Part shown: one piece after another, positions 42,171 to 53,866 of the stretch
Layout: every line of letters starts with the position of its first letter
Position numbering within the stretch: position 1 is the first letter of the stretch
Assembly: GCA_031772625.1 (NCBI GenBank)
Contig: CM062819.1
Span: 1,231,291,070 to 1,231,355,069, forward strand
Direction of reading: 5' to 3'
DNA length: 64,000 nucleotides
Origin: Pinus tabuliformis
Lineage: Eukaryota > Streptophyta > Pinopsida > Pinales > Pinaceae
Position numbers and translations under genes: made by a program
The notes under the pieces: model-generated
What the model saw: only the letters and a program-made list of their open reading frames with translations
The model's database searches: none
Told to the model about the DNA's origin: nothing

Positions 42171-42631
42171 GGTTTTTAAGTTTATTTTGTAAGATCTATG
42201 TCACTAAGATATCCAAGGATGTATTGATCATTAAACTAGGTGGATACAACTATTTACTGGAAGATAACTCTCCTTCTTTCTTTTTCTTTGCTTAAAAAAA
42301 ATTGAAGCAAACTTTTAATGTAATCTTATTGTAAGGTCTGTTGCAAATTTTACTTAATACAAAATCTCCTAGTTATGGTTTTAAAAAATATCATGTTGTG
42401 TCAAGTGTTATAATCAATATTAACAAGTTTGCATGGGCACCATATACAAATGCAAGAAAGTGCTTAAGTTTCCTCACAAAAAATTCTTTAAAAAATATAT
42501 CAAACCCGAACTTATCCTATATTTTTTGTAAGGCCTATAATTAATACTTAGTTAGATTATCATTTTATAAATTAGTAGGTGTTTTCCAAGTTAGGTGAAC
42601 TCTCGTGCAAATCCCTGCATCACTACTTCCA

Positions 42632-43598
42632 TGTAGAAATTAATATGTAGATTATAAATTGGTCATGAAATTTTCTAAATCACAAGACTAGAAGCTACTT
42701 TATAGATCTGCGGAAGTAAATTCACGATTGAGAACACAAATCATTAACATGCATCAAGATTCAACACACATACACAGAGATTTATCTAGGGGAAAGCAAA
42801 TGCTCAAAACCCCTTACTATATATATTGCATTAATCAAAGAATTTGGATGAATACAATATGCTCTACTCAAGCTTGAGCTCAACCTGCACCTGTATCTTC
42901 TATCCTCTGCCTGACTAACTGATCTTGGCCAATACTTAGCCAAAATTCAAGCCTCCAAGCTCTTATTTCCTTCGTTGTTCCCTTGGGAATTAGGCCCCTA
43001 TTTTATAGGAATTTTCCTCATCTTGATAGCACAATTCCTTTAGGTTAATTCTCTAACTACATGTGCCACCTGTACAACTTGGATTAGTTTACAATTGATA
43101 GTACACTACCTTGGAATCTCCATCTCAATTGGGTAACTCGAATTCTCTACATGCATGAGCTAATTTACGCTGAGTGATTAGTTATCTCGATGATCATTGA
43201 GTGTGGTTGAAGTTTCACTTCCACAACTTGACCTTCCACTAGTTCCTCCAACAGTTAGAACTAGTTTAACTGACCATAACTCAATTTAACTGAATTAAAT
43301 TGCTACAACTGAAATTAACTCAACCTAGGCTCCTAAAATTTAGGAACCCACTACACACAACTAAACTTCATGCCCCTAACTCGAATTAACTGAGCTATAC
43401 TCCTATTTTTTAGGAATCAACTCAAGTAAATTGAACGTCGGCTCATTAACTCGAATTGGCTATTCTTAACTGAGTGACAAGTGCTATGTCACCTCAGTTA
43501 ACTCCTCCAAGTTGTCTGCTAATGTGGAAATTTGAATTTTTCTCAATTTTAATTAAGGCAAAAATTAAAATTGAGATCTTCTTGCTGCATTTTCAACA
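42632..43598 (-). repeat. 3' LTR of copia C
   Basis: On the minus strand it starts TGTTGAAAATGCAG after a GTTGAGTGGGAG purine tract (43610-43599) and ends AATTTCTACA at 42632. It is related to the B LTR but clearly diverged, and longer (967 against 844-859 bp). Confidence 0.8.
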
Positions 43599-43797
43599 CT
43601 CCCACTCAACAAGAAAGGGATTATCAACCACCCCTATCCTACACATGTGGAATTTACTGCATGCAACACCTCTCACCGTTGTTGTTTCAACCACAACATC
43701 TAGAACTGAGAAGCATCCAAAACAAAAACAAACAGAATCAACTATGTCTGCAACTGCCTACTAGGAAAACTGTGTTGTTGCTAACTCTATTACTGAG
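43599..43797 (-). other. Interior of copia C between its 3' LTR and copia B
   Basis: About 200 bases with no RNase H or other pol motif. An intact copia would have pol sequence close to this point, so C seems to have lost its pol or to be a derivative. Confidence 0.45.
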
Positions 43798-44641
43798 TGT
43801 AGAAATTCAAACTGCGGATTGTAATATGCTAAAACAATTGACTTAAATCTACTCTACTCATCGGCAAAAACAATAATTGATCGATGAAATCACGAAGCAT
43901 AAAAGAGAAAGAATTCAATCACAGCTAAAAACCCTTGTTATCTGTATATTGCATTACTCAGAAAATATGAGAAGATTACAATGCTTTTCTCAAGCCTGAG
44001 CAACCTCTGCACTATCTCTATCTATCTCACTGCTTTACAAACTAGCTCCAGCTAATACTTAGCCAAATTTGTTGCCTGCCAAGCTCCTATTTCCTTGCGC
44101 AGTTTCTTAGGGACTTAGCCCATATTTAATTGGGAAATTCCTCAATAATGAATTGCACAATCCTCATAGGCCTTCCTCTGATTGCATGCACCACCTATAC
44201 AAATTGGATGATTATACAACTGATAGTACATTGTCCCTAAACTCCAATCTCAACTAGGTCTTTCTCTGATTTGACATGCATGAGTTAATTATGAGTGAAT
44301 CTTCAGTTTACTGGTTGAGTAGTGCTAGTTACACCCCACTAATGCAGGTTACAACCCACTACTGGATCTCCCACTAATTCCTCCATTAGTTGGAACTAGT
44401 TTAACTGAATTTAACTCAGTTAAACTGAATTAAATAATTACAACTCAAAATAAACTCAACCTGGGCCCCTAAAATTTAGGAACCACTCTACATGACTCTA
44501 GATAGACTCCCAACTCGAATTAACTGAGCCAACTAAGTCAAATTAACTTAGTTAACTATTACAAGTTGCTATGAGAATTAGAATTACAATTTAATTCAAG
44601 GACAAAATTAAATTAGGATTTTCTTTTTGCATTTTTCAACA
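43798..44641 (-). repeat. 3' LTR of copia B
   Basis: On the minus strand it starts TGTTGAAAAATGC after GAGAGGGAG and ends TTTCTACA. It pairs with 62412-63270. Confidence 0.88.
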
Positions 44642-46174
44642 CTCCCTCTCAATAAGAAAGGGATTATCTACGACCTCGATCCTGCCTCTATGAAACTCGA
44701 ATTTGCATCTTGACAATGCCTTTGTCAAAATACCTGCATCATGCTCCTTTGTAGGAATGTACTCCAGCAATGTGATTCTCCTCTGCAAATAATCTCGTAG
44801 ATGGTGATACTAGATGTCGATATGCTTTGACCGATCATGAAAAAATGGATTCTCAGAGAGTTTAATACAACTCTGATTGTCACAATAAATCACGATGGGA
44901 TCCATGTGGGATCCATATGTTGACCAAATAACCCAAAAATGATCTTCCTCATTCAAATAGCCTCACAAGTTGCTTGACTAGCAGCCATGTACTCTGCTTC
45001 TACTGAACTAAGTGCAACTGATCTTTGCTTCCTGTTGTACCAAGAAACAATAGTTGACCCAATACTAAAGATTCCCCTTGATGTGCTCTTCCTGTTAGAT
45101 GGACTCCCTGCCCAATTTGCATCTGTGAAGCCTTGAAGCTTCACTCTTTCTATTCGTCTGTACCAAAGACCAAACTAAGTGGTGCCTTTGAGGTATCTCA
45201 ACACATGTTTAACTACCTTCCAATGGATTTTTGTTAGCTTAACCATGGCTTGACTAAGTTGGTTAACTACAAAACACATGTATAGTCGTGTGTTCACCAA
45301 ATACATAAGTGAACCCACAAGTTGTCTATAAATAGTAGCCTCCACTACTTCACCTCAAATAACATCTTCCTTCCTCCAATTACCTACTAGAGGAGTCTCC
45401 ATGGGTTTACTACTCTTCATGTGGAACTTCTTCAGTATCTCGTTGGCATACTTTCCCTAAGAGACAAACAGTTCCTCATCTCCTTGCCATACTTTAATAC
45501 CAAGAAAGTAATGCATGAGCCCCAGGTCCTTCAACTTGAATTCTCTTGCAATACCCTCTTTGCAAGATTTTATTAGCTTCTCATCACCTATTAGAATCAA
45601 ATCATTGACATATAATAATATAATCAACAATTTACCTTCAACCACAGTAAAGGTTTGCATCTAATTCACTTTTGGAGAAGCCCAACCCAATGAAATAGTT
45701 GTCAATCCTGGTTTACCAAGCACATGGTGCTTGTTTTAGTCCATACAACGCTCACTTGAGTTTGCACACATGTGAATCTCCATTGAAGGTCTCAAATCCT
45801 TTTGGATGCTCAATATACACCTCTTCCTTAATCATACCGTTGAGGAATGTTGTCTTCACATCCATCTTATGTATCTTCCATCCCATCTGCGCTGACAATT
45901 ATATAATAGATCTGATTGAAGGGTACCTTTCTACTGGAGCAAAGGTCTCCTCGTAATCAATTCCCTCCACCTGAGAGAACCCTCTGGACACAAATATGGC
46001 CTTGTGTTTCTCCACACATCCATTTGTTGCTTGCTTTACCTTGTGAAGTCATCTGGAACTCACCACTAACTTGTCTGCTGGTCTTGGCACTACTTCCCAA
46101 ACATTGTTTCTGATAATGGAGTCATACTCCTCAACCATGGCATCAACCCATACTGGTTGTTGCATTGCTTCCTT
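44642..46174 (-). pseudogene. Copia B pol: reverse transcriptase and RNase H part
   Basis: On the minus strand, from the gypsy junction toward the LTR, the sequence encodes the start of reverse transcriptase, LLIILLYVNDLILIG (the catalytic Y-V-D-D appears as Y-V-N-D), DLGLMHYFLGIKVWQ, and RNase H (LQGFTDANWAGSPSNRKS, then VALSSVEAEYMAASQATCEA). Open pieces share one frame (45660-45457 and 45144-44953), separated by stops. Expected activity is DNA synthesis from element RNA, lost here. The Asp-to-Asn change also removes a catalytic residue. Confidence 0.85.
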
Positions 46175-46179
46175 GAATG

Positions 46180-47688
46180 ATCTGATATTCACCCTATGAG
46201 TGACATCAGTTAAAGATTCATTAAACTAAGGTATTACAGACTCATGTGTTGGTGTGTGTTCTGTGTTATTGAAGCAACGAATCGATCAGATTGCCAATAC
46301 ACAGACATTAAAATGGAAAAGACAGCAGAGAAATACAGTAAGAAAACATAAAGACACAAGCAATTTTAATAAGGAGTTCACCCTATTCTCCAGGGCTATG
46401 TCTCCAATCCAATTTTCAGTGGTGACCTTGTTTATTATGTCTTTAAGCAGAGAAATTACAATACAGGGACTCAATGTGAGTTCTCCTTAAGCAGGTTTGC
46501 TTGGCAGGGTGGTTTCTTGGATTCCCCAAGCCACTTGGAGTACAGAGACTCTTCTTTTCCTACCAGCTCTGTGACCTTCTAGTCTACAGTGGAAAGAGAC
46601 AAATGTGACGCTCAAACCAGACAGAATCCTTTATGGGATGGCTTGAATCTTCAAGCTTTCTGGTGCTCAATGTTGCCTTTGGTCAGCTCGGCCCTCTGTC
46701 TCTTCTGCTTTGCTTTACTGTTCTCTGTGTTCAGTCCTCCTCTCAGGATTCACTGTTCCACTTCGTCTCTCGACTTCTGTCTCTTTGTGTCTAACTTGAC
46801 TTCCAACTGACTGTCTTCTTCCTCTGTTCATGGCTTTAGCCATTCGAATCCTATGCTTGTTCGGTTCCTCTTCTGCCTGTGCCGATTCACCTTCTGCAGC
46901 TGCGCTTGGAGTTCCTTGTGTTCGGCGTCATCATGAATGCTCAGGGAGTGGCCACTTGTCCTCCTCTAAATGGCGCCAGCATGCTTCGTCGGTTCGTTTC
47001 TTCATTTACTCCGTGGATGCATTCTTCTTCCACCGTGGCAGTCAAACGGATTCCAAATCCCTTTAAAACACAGCTTAATTCCCTGTCGATTCTGCTTCCT
47101 CCATCGGGCGCGATCTCAGCCGTCTGATCTGGGCCCTCCAGATCCGATGCCATATGCACGTTTCGTGCGGTTGACTTTCTTGACCGATAGCGCCCGATCA
47201 ACGATGCTTTTCTCTCACCTTCGCCTGCCACGCGTCGATCGTTGTATGGAATCGCTCTGCTTTCGTCCAAAACCTCTTACCGTTTAAGGGCGCCCCGATA
47301 AAAACTGTCAGTTTCCAGAGCGCGGGTCCCGCCGTTTGTGTTTAACGCTTTTTCTTTTTTCCGTCTGCGGTCCTGCAGTTCCCCCACGCGACCGAGTGCT
47401 CGGGCTTTTCCTTCGTGGCCCTGTTCGCCTAGCAATGCGCGATTAGCGCTAATCGCGTATCAAAAATCACCTTTTTTTCCCATTTCCCAGGGCTACTTTG
47501 GCCTCCTCCGCGGTCTCCATGGGCCTCGGTCAGCGCGCTTTGACCGAGGTCCTCGTTGTTCCACGTTGGCTGCCATTGCCATTGGTTCAGGGTGTTTTTG
47601 ATCGTTGTTTTGGATTTCTTTAGAGATTTGTTCGACCTGATACAGTCACGATTCTTTGACAGTGTTTTATGGATCCGATTCGGATCAT
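46180..47688 (-). repeat. 3' LTR of gypsy element G
   Basis: About 1.5 kb. The inner half (46800-47600) is markedly GC-richer than the rest of the window and open on both strands, but without motifs. It is collinear with 52362-53861. Compared with that copy it has some small insertions. Confidence 0.85.
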
Positions 47689-47732
47689 GGCCTTCCCACT
47701 GAAAAAGCTTTTGGACCACCAAAAGTTGGTTT

Positions 47733-48158
47733 TCAAGCATCGACTAAGTGAGGATATTGTTTTCTCACTTGTCCAATCTCAATCCACTTTGCGTTGCTCG
47801 GATTTGAACCTTTGAGCCCAATTATGAGGTACTCAAAATCTCCCCTGCACGTTGTCCTCACCTTCCTGTGTAGCACTGTGTCTTCCTGCAACTCATTGAG
47901 GTATTCAGGTAGCAGGTCATCAATAGAAGGCAATTGACTTTGCTCTTCAGGGTCCTCAATCATTGAAGGTTCAAACAATCTCAAGCAATCTGCATTTACA
48001 ACTGAGTAGATGTTCATGTAAGCTGGTAAATCAAGGTGAAACGCATTTTCACCAATCTTCTCAAGTATCCTAAAAGGTCCATACCTAATAGGCTTTAGAT
48101 TTTTACCTTCACCTTGCATCCTGTCTTTGATAATATACAGCCAGACTTGGTCTCCAAC
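47733..48158 (-). pseudogene. Gypsy G integrase C-terminus with chromodomain-like tail
   Basis: In the same frame as the integrase but after a TAA (48161-48159), it reads KPIRYGPFRILEKIGENAFHL, the usual SH3-like integrase end. After an acidic linker comes LHRKVRTTCRGDFEYLIIGLKG-ending segment and AKWIEIGQVRKQYPHLVD, which fits the chromodomain pattern. Chromodomains target integration by binding modified histones. Confidence in the chromodomain itself is moderate because aromatic-cage residues are degenerate. Confidence 0.75.
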
Positions 48159-50471
48159 TTAAAAATTATGCTCCATCTGATGCTTATCATGCCTAGCCTT
48201 GTACTTGGCCTGGCTCTTTTCCAGCTGTTCCTGTACTGCCTGATGGATCTCCTGGATCTGTTCAATGAACCTAGTTGCCTTGTCCACATCACTGTGTCCA
48301 TCAACCATGGTATCTTTACCAAAGACAAAATCCAAAGGAGACCTTGGTGTGAAACCAAAACAGGTCTCAAAAGGAGATCTCTGTGTAGAAGAGTGTTTGG
48401 CTCTGTTGTAAGCATGCTGCACATAACACAAGTGTTCATCCCAAAGCTTAGGATGTTTACTGCAATATCCTCTCAGTAACTGGATCACTGTCTTGTTTAC
48501 TACTTCTGTCTGGCCATCTATTTGTGGATGAAAAGCTGTGCTTTTCTTCAACTTGGTGTCCATCAGTTCCCACAGACTAGACCAAAACTTCCCCACAAAT
48601 CGGGTGTCTCGATTAGATACAATGGAAGTGGGTAATCCAAAATGAACCCATACATGTTCAAAGAACAATTTTGCAGTCTATTCAGTTGTGATTTGTTTAT
48701 TACAAGGTATCAAAATACACATTTTGCTGAACCTATCCACAACAACATATAAGTAATCATGACCTTTCCTAGATTTAGGCAGTCCTCCAACAAAATCCAT
48801 GGAAACACTTTCCCAAGGGTGAGAAGGCACTGGCAATGGAGTGTACAAGCCTAGTTTTCTATTGCTGGGCTTACTTTTAGCACACATGGCACACCCTCTT
48901 ACATATCTAGAAACTGTTTCATTCATTTTCGGCCAATAGCAGAATCTTTGCAGCTGTGCAACTATTTTACTTACCCCAAAGTGACCTGATATCAGAGAAG
49001 TGTGTGCTTCCCTAATTATCTTTATCCTCTCAGTTTGTGGAATGCAGAGTTTCCCACAATGATATAAGAGTCGTTCTTTCATATGATAGTCCAATTCTTC
49101 TACTCTTTTGCCTTGACTCAAAGTTGCATATACATCTTTAAAGTCCATATCCTGAGCATATTGTTCTATGTAGCTTTCATGTAGCATAGAATTATGCTTA
49201 AGTATGGTAGATGCATTTATAATGGGTCTAGATAACATGTCTGCAACCTTGTTATGTATGCCCTTTTTATATCTGATGACTAAGTGAAACTGTTGTAGAA
49301 AACCCATCCACCTGTAATGTCTTGATTGCTGCAACTTAGTTTGGGAGTGTAGATATTGAAGTGGCTGATGATCAGTATGTATTACTGTCTCTTTGCCCAT
49401 TAAGTAATGTTTCCACTTTTTCACACTCTGAACTAATGCATACAATTCTTTATCATATGTAGGATAGTTAACTACTGCAGGATTAAAAGTCTCAGAATGA
49501 TAACATATGGGTTTACCGTGTTGTGTCAACACTGCTCCCATGGCATAGTCACTGGCATCAGTTTGGATCTCAAATGATATTTGTAGATCTGGCAGTGCTA
49601 GTACAGGTGTTGTACTAATTTTCTCTTTCAAGGTGTCGAAGGCTTTCTGATGTTTGCCTCCCCACTGAAACACCTTATTCAATCTTGTTAAAGCATGTAA
49701 GGGAGCTGCAATCGAGGAGAAGTTAGAAATGAACTTCCTCCAATATTGTGCTGCTCCTAGGAAGCTTCTCACTTCTGTAGCAGACCTAGGTTTAGGCCAG
49801 TTCACAATGACTGCCACTTTAGAGGGGTCTATTTTCAATTCACCTCCCCCTACTATATGACCCAAGTAGTTTAGAGATGTTTTGCCAAATTCACATTTTG
49901 AGAGTTTAACATAAGGTTTTTCTCTTTTCAAAACATCTAATGTCTGCTTAACATGCTTTAGATGTTCTTCCCCCGTTTTACTAAAAATCAGAATGTCATC
50001 CAGATACACAATAACAAAATCATCAAGAAAAGGTTTGAGTACATCATTCATTAATCTCATGAAAGTAGCAGAAGCATTAGTTAAGCCAAAAGGCATAACC
50101 AACCATTCATACAATCCCTGCTTTGTTTTGAAAGCAGTCTTCCATGCATCTTTCTCTGCAACTCTGACCTGATGGTATCCACTATGCAAATCCAGCTTGG
50201 TGAAATAAATAGCTTCTTTCAATTGATCTAGAAGATCATCTATGCGAGGAAGGGGATAACGATTTTTTATTGTTATCTTATTCAGTGCTCCGTAATCTAT
50301 GCACATTCTCCAAGAGCCATCTTTCTTTCTCACCAAAACAATTGGTGACCCACATGGTGATGTGCTAGGCCTAATGAAGCCCTTCTCAAGCAACTCCTAC
50401 ACCTGCTTCTTGATTTCAGCATTCTCTAAAGCAAACAACCTGTACATCCCAATGTTAGGCAATGGAACATC
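48159..50471 (-). pseudogene. Gypsy G reverse transcriptase, RNase H and integrase
   Basis: One frame runs from reverse transcriptase ([49 protein letters not shown] with the Y-x-D-D box) through RNase H ([20 protein letters not shown]) to integrase (zinc part ISGHFG with CAMCAKSKP, core [20 protein letters not shown]). Stops at 50397-50399 (TAG), 48678-48680 (TAG) and at the start (50472-50474, TAA) interrupt it without a shift in frame. Expected function is replication and integration of the element. Confidence 0.9.
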
Positions 50472-52261
50472 TTACTGCAAAATAATATCATGTACTATTC
50501 CCTTTTTGGGTGGCAGACCTTTAGGTTCCTGAAATAAGACATCATACTCTAAAACAACCTTTTCTATATCAGCTTGTTGTTCAGCATTACAGCCCTCAAA
50601 TACATTGGTTTTATTAGGGTTCTTTTCCTTGACAACCATCACTAAGAATTGTTTACATGAATTTATCATTCTTTTCATCTGTCCTGAATTTATGAGAGTA
50701 TAATTATTCTTGAGCTTATGAGCTCTTACAAAGTATTCGATTCCATCTTTGACAAGTAGATAATTTTTCTCAGCTCTATAGAAAATAGCCTTTCTATCAT
50801 ACAAGTAAGGACTTCCTAAAACAATTCCACATATATCCAAAAAAATTATGTCTAGCTCAACCTCATCTACAAATGCTGACCCAAAAGAAAACTTGAGTTT
50901 GCACTGTCTAGTCACTTGTAGTTGTGCTTTATCATTCAACCATCCTAATGGGTATGGTTTCTTGTGAGGTGTAGTTGCTAATCCCAATTTCTTTACAATT
51001 GCTTTAGAAATCAAATTTACTTGCGAGCCACTATCAAACAAAGTATCAATCTTTTGATTTTTGGAAATAACTCGAATATGGAAAAGCTCATGTCTTTTTC
51101 TCTCATTTTCTTCATCAATAATAGATTGAGCATAATTACTAGTAGATGCTTCAGAATTCTTACCTTTTATACCTGTGGCTACTATAGTTGTTTCATCTCT
51201 CGAGTCTGACCCCAAATCTCTCTGAATAGCTGTAGCTGTCTTCTTCTTCTTGCCCTCGGACTTCTTAGGTCTCAGCTCTGGATGCAGAATCCAACAATGC
51301 TCATCATCATGCCCCTCCTTTTTACAGTGAGTGCATGAGGCTTTGGCTTTCTGTGCAGTGTTAGCCTTCCTTGCTTTCCACTTTTGTTTTCTTTTCTCCT
51401 TGCTCTTGCTTACGATGGGTTGGAATGGTCCCCCAACTTCCGAATTGCCATTCTTTCCTCTAGCCTCTAGATGAGTAGCTTGTACAGATACCTCATCTAT
51501 ACTAGTGAGATTAAACATGAGGATGGTATGCCTCATGTAGCTGTGTAGACCACCAATGTACTTCAAAAGAGTCTCTGGTGAGTCTAATGAGATACCCGAC
51601 ATCAATGTTCTCTTTCTGAACTCTTGAGTATACCCTTGCACACTTTGCCCTTTCAATTGTCGAAGAGTTTGCCAACTCATCATGGCTTGTTGCATGTAGG
51701 CCAATGGATAGAACTGCTTTTTGATTGCAACAAAAAATTTACTCCAGACAGAGATGGTCTTGCCATGTCTTTTCATATCAGCTTGGGTTCTGCCTTCCCA
51801 CCAAACTAAGGCAGTGCCTCCTAGGCGTAGGCTTGCTGAATCTTACTCTTGTCTGAGTTTATGTTCTGTACCCTGCAATACACATCAATTTGTCTAATCC
51901 AATTGTCAAACTTTTCAACATTTAGCTCTCCATCATATATAGGAAAATCAAATTTAACATCTAACTTAATCAAAGATGCTTTCTTATTATGCACAGGGCT
52001 ATTAGGAGGTGTGAGAAAGTGTCCCTCTTTCCCCTTTCCTTTGGAGTTGTCATGGAAGTGAGACTCATCTTCTTCTTTCTCTTGCTTAGAGCCCGATGCA
52101 TCTTCCACCTTTTGCTTTCTAAAGTCTCTGTACATTTCTTCAACCATAGACTTTATAGCTAGGAAACTCTTTATGAACTGAGGGTATGGCCCTACAGAAC
52201 CTTCTTCTGACATTGTCTTTCGAGGATAGACTCTCCCAATTTCAGGATTAGTTTCCACCAA
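50472..52261 (-). pseudogene. Gypsy G Gag and aspartic protease
   Basis: Gag starts at ATG 52261 and runs to 51821 (Lys/Glu-rich N-terminus, FPIYDGELNVEKFDNWI, typical retrotransposon gag). A one-base shift near 51820 separates it from the next frame. That frame opens just upstream of 51776 with LVWWEGRTQAD-type gag and continues to a zinc knuckle, CTHCKKEGHDDEHCW. Next is the protease, TLFDSGSQVNLIS with the catalytic D-S-G, and a DIIFLDICGIVLGSPYL region matching the later protease signature. It ends at TAA 50474-50472. Confidence 0.87.
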
Positions 52262-52345
52262 CTATCCTTCTCCTAATTTGAGCTTTGATCTCGTGAGCAT
52301 TCACAGCTAAAACCAACACAAGCTTGTCTAACCTTACAGCCTAGA

Positions 52346-52357
52346 GCTTTGATACCA
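52346..52357 (-). other. Primer binding site of gypsy element G
   Basis: TGGTATCAAAGC on the minus strand, four to five bases inside the 5' LTR end; initiator-tRNA-Met type. Confidence 0.7.
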
Positions 52358-52361
52358 CTTG

Positions 52362-53861
52362 ATCTGATATTCACCCTATGAGTGACATCAGTTAAAGATT
52401 TATTAAACTAAGGTATTACAGACTCATGTGCTGGTGTGTGTTCTGTGTTATTGAAGTAACGGATCGATCAAATTGCCAATACACAGACATTAAAATGGAA
52501 AAGATAGCAGAGAAATACAGTAAGCAAACATAAAGACACAAGCAATTTTAATAAGGAGTTCACCCTATTCTCCAGGGATACATCTCTGGTCTAGCTTTCA
52601 GTGGTGGCCTTGTTTTATTATGTCTTTAAGCAGAGAAATTACAATACAGGGACTCAATGTGATTTCTCCTGAAGCAGGTTTTCTTGGCAGGGTGGTTTCT
52701 TGGATTCCCCAAGCCACTTGGAGTACAGAGACTCTTCTTTTCTTACCAGCTCTGTGACCTTCTGGTCTACAGTGGAAAGAGCCAAATGTGACACTCAGAC
52801 CAGACAGAATCCTCTATGGGATGGCTTGAATCTTCAAGCTCTCTGGTGCTCGATGCTGCCTTTGGTCAGCTCGGCCCTCTGTCTCTTCTGCTTTGCTTTA
52901 CTATTCTCTGTGTTCAGTCCTCCTCTCAGGGTTCACTATTCCACTTCATCTCTTGACTTTTGTCTCTTTGTGTCTAACTCGACTTCCAATTGACTGTCTT
53001 CTTCCTCTGTTCATGGCTTTAGCCATTCGAATCCTATGCCTATTTGTTTCCTCTTCCGCCTGTGTCGATTCACCTTCTGCAGCTGCGCTTGGAGTTCCCT
53101 ATGTTCGGCGTCATCATGAACGCTCAGAGAGTGGCCACTTATCCTCCTCTAAATTGTGTCAGCATGCTTCGCCGGTTCGTTTCTTCAGTTACTCTGTGGA
53201 TGCGTTCTTCTTCCACCGTGGTGGTCAAACGGATTTCAAATCCCTTTAAAACGTGGCTTAATTCCCTGTCGATTCTGCTTCCTCCATCGAGCGCGATCTC
53301 AGCTGTCCGATTTGGGCCCTCCAGATCCGATGCCATACGCACATTTCACGCGGTTGACTTGCTCGACCGATAGCGCACGATCAACGGTGGTTTTCTCTCA
53401 CCTCTGCCTACCACGCATCGATCGTTGTGTGGAATTGCTCCGCTTTCATCCAAAACCTCTTACCGTTTAAGGGCACCTCGATCAAAACTGCCGGTTTCCA
53501 GAGCGCGGGTCCCGCTGTTTGTGTTTAGTGCTTTTTCCTTTTTCCACCCGTGGTCCTCTGGTTCCCCCACGCGACTGAGTGCTCGGGCTTTTCCTTTGCG
53601 GCCCTGCATCGCCTAATCGCGCATCAAAAATCACCTTTTTTTCCCATTCCAGGGCTCCTAGGGGCTAATTTGGCCTCTTGCGCGGTCTCCATGGGCCTCG
53701 GTCAACGCGCTTTGACCGAGGTCCTCGTCATTCCACGTTGGCTGCCATTGCCACTAGTTCAGGGTGTTTTTGATCGTTGTTTTGGATTTCTTTAGAGATT
53801 TGTTCAACCTGATACAGTCATGGTTCTTTGACAGTCTTCTATGGATCCGATTCGGATCATC
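52362..53861 (-). repeat. 5' LTR of gypsy element G
   Basis: Collinear with 46180-47688, with many substitutions and a few short indels (identity around 93% by eye over the first 300 bases). The element is therefore older than M. Confidence 0.85.
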
Positions 53862-53866
53862 GAATG

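Larger units (their letters stand above)
31450..42631 (-). repeat. Right arm of the large inverted duplication
   Basis: Reverse-complement partner of 25830-30372. It holds PRORP intron 1, exon 1 and upstream DNA, then unique expansions (a 288-bp tandem array at 34226-35020 and short duplications at 35820-36200) and a 5.3-kb gag-only LTR element (36606-41871). Homology to the left arm picks up again directly after that element (ACTCTACTTC at 41874, matched near 26510) and continues until the copia C LTR begins at 42632. The arm therefore predates both insertions. Confidence 0.82.
46175..53866 (-). mobile_element. Gypsy element G (chromovirus-like), inserted in copia B
   Basis: Flanked by GAATG at 46175-46179 and 53862-53866. 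LTRs are about 1.5 kb (46180-47688 and 52362-53861), with ends around TGATCCGAATCGG and GGGTGAATATCA on the minus strand and 1-3 bases of uncertainty. A primer site TGGTATCAAAGC (52357-52346 minus) lies a few bases from the 5' LTR. A GTGGGAAGG purine tract precedes the 3' LTR. The interior encodes gag, protease, reverse transcriptase, RNase H, integrase and a C-terminal chromodomain-like segment in gypsy order. A handful of stops and one frameshift make this copy inactive. Confidence 0.88.

Noticed and set aside
46830..47290. Overlapping ORFs in the GC-rich part of the gypsy LTR (also 52893-53470)
   Set aside because: They lie within LTRs, overlap on both strands and differ by stops between the two LTRs. 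High GC explains the open frames.
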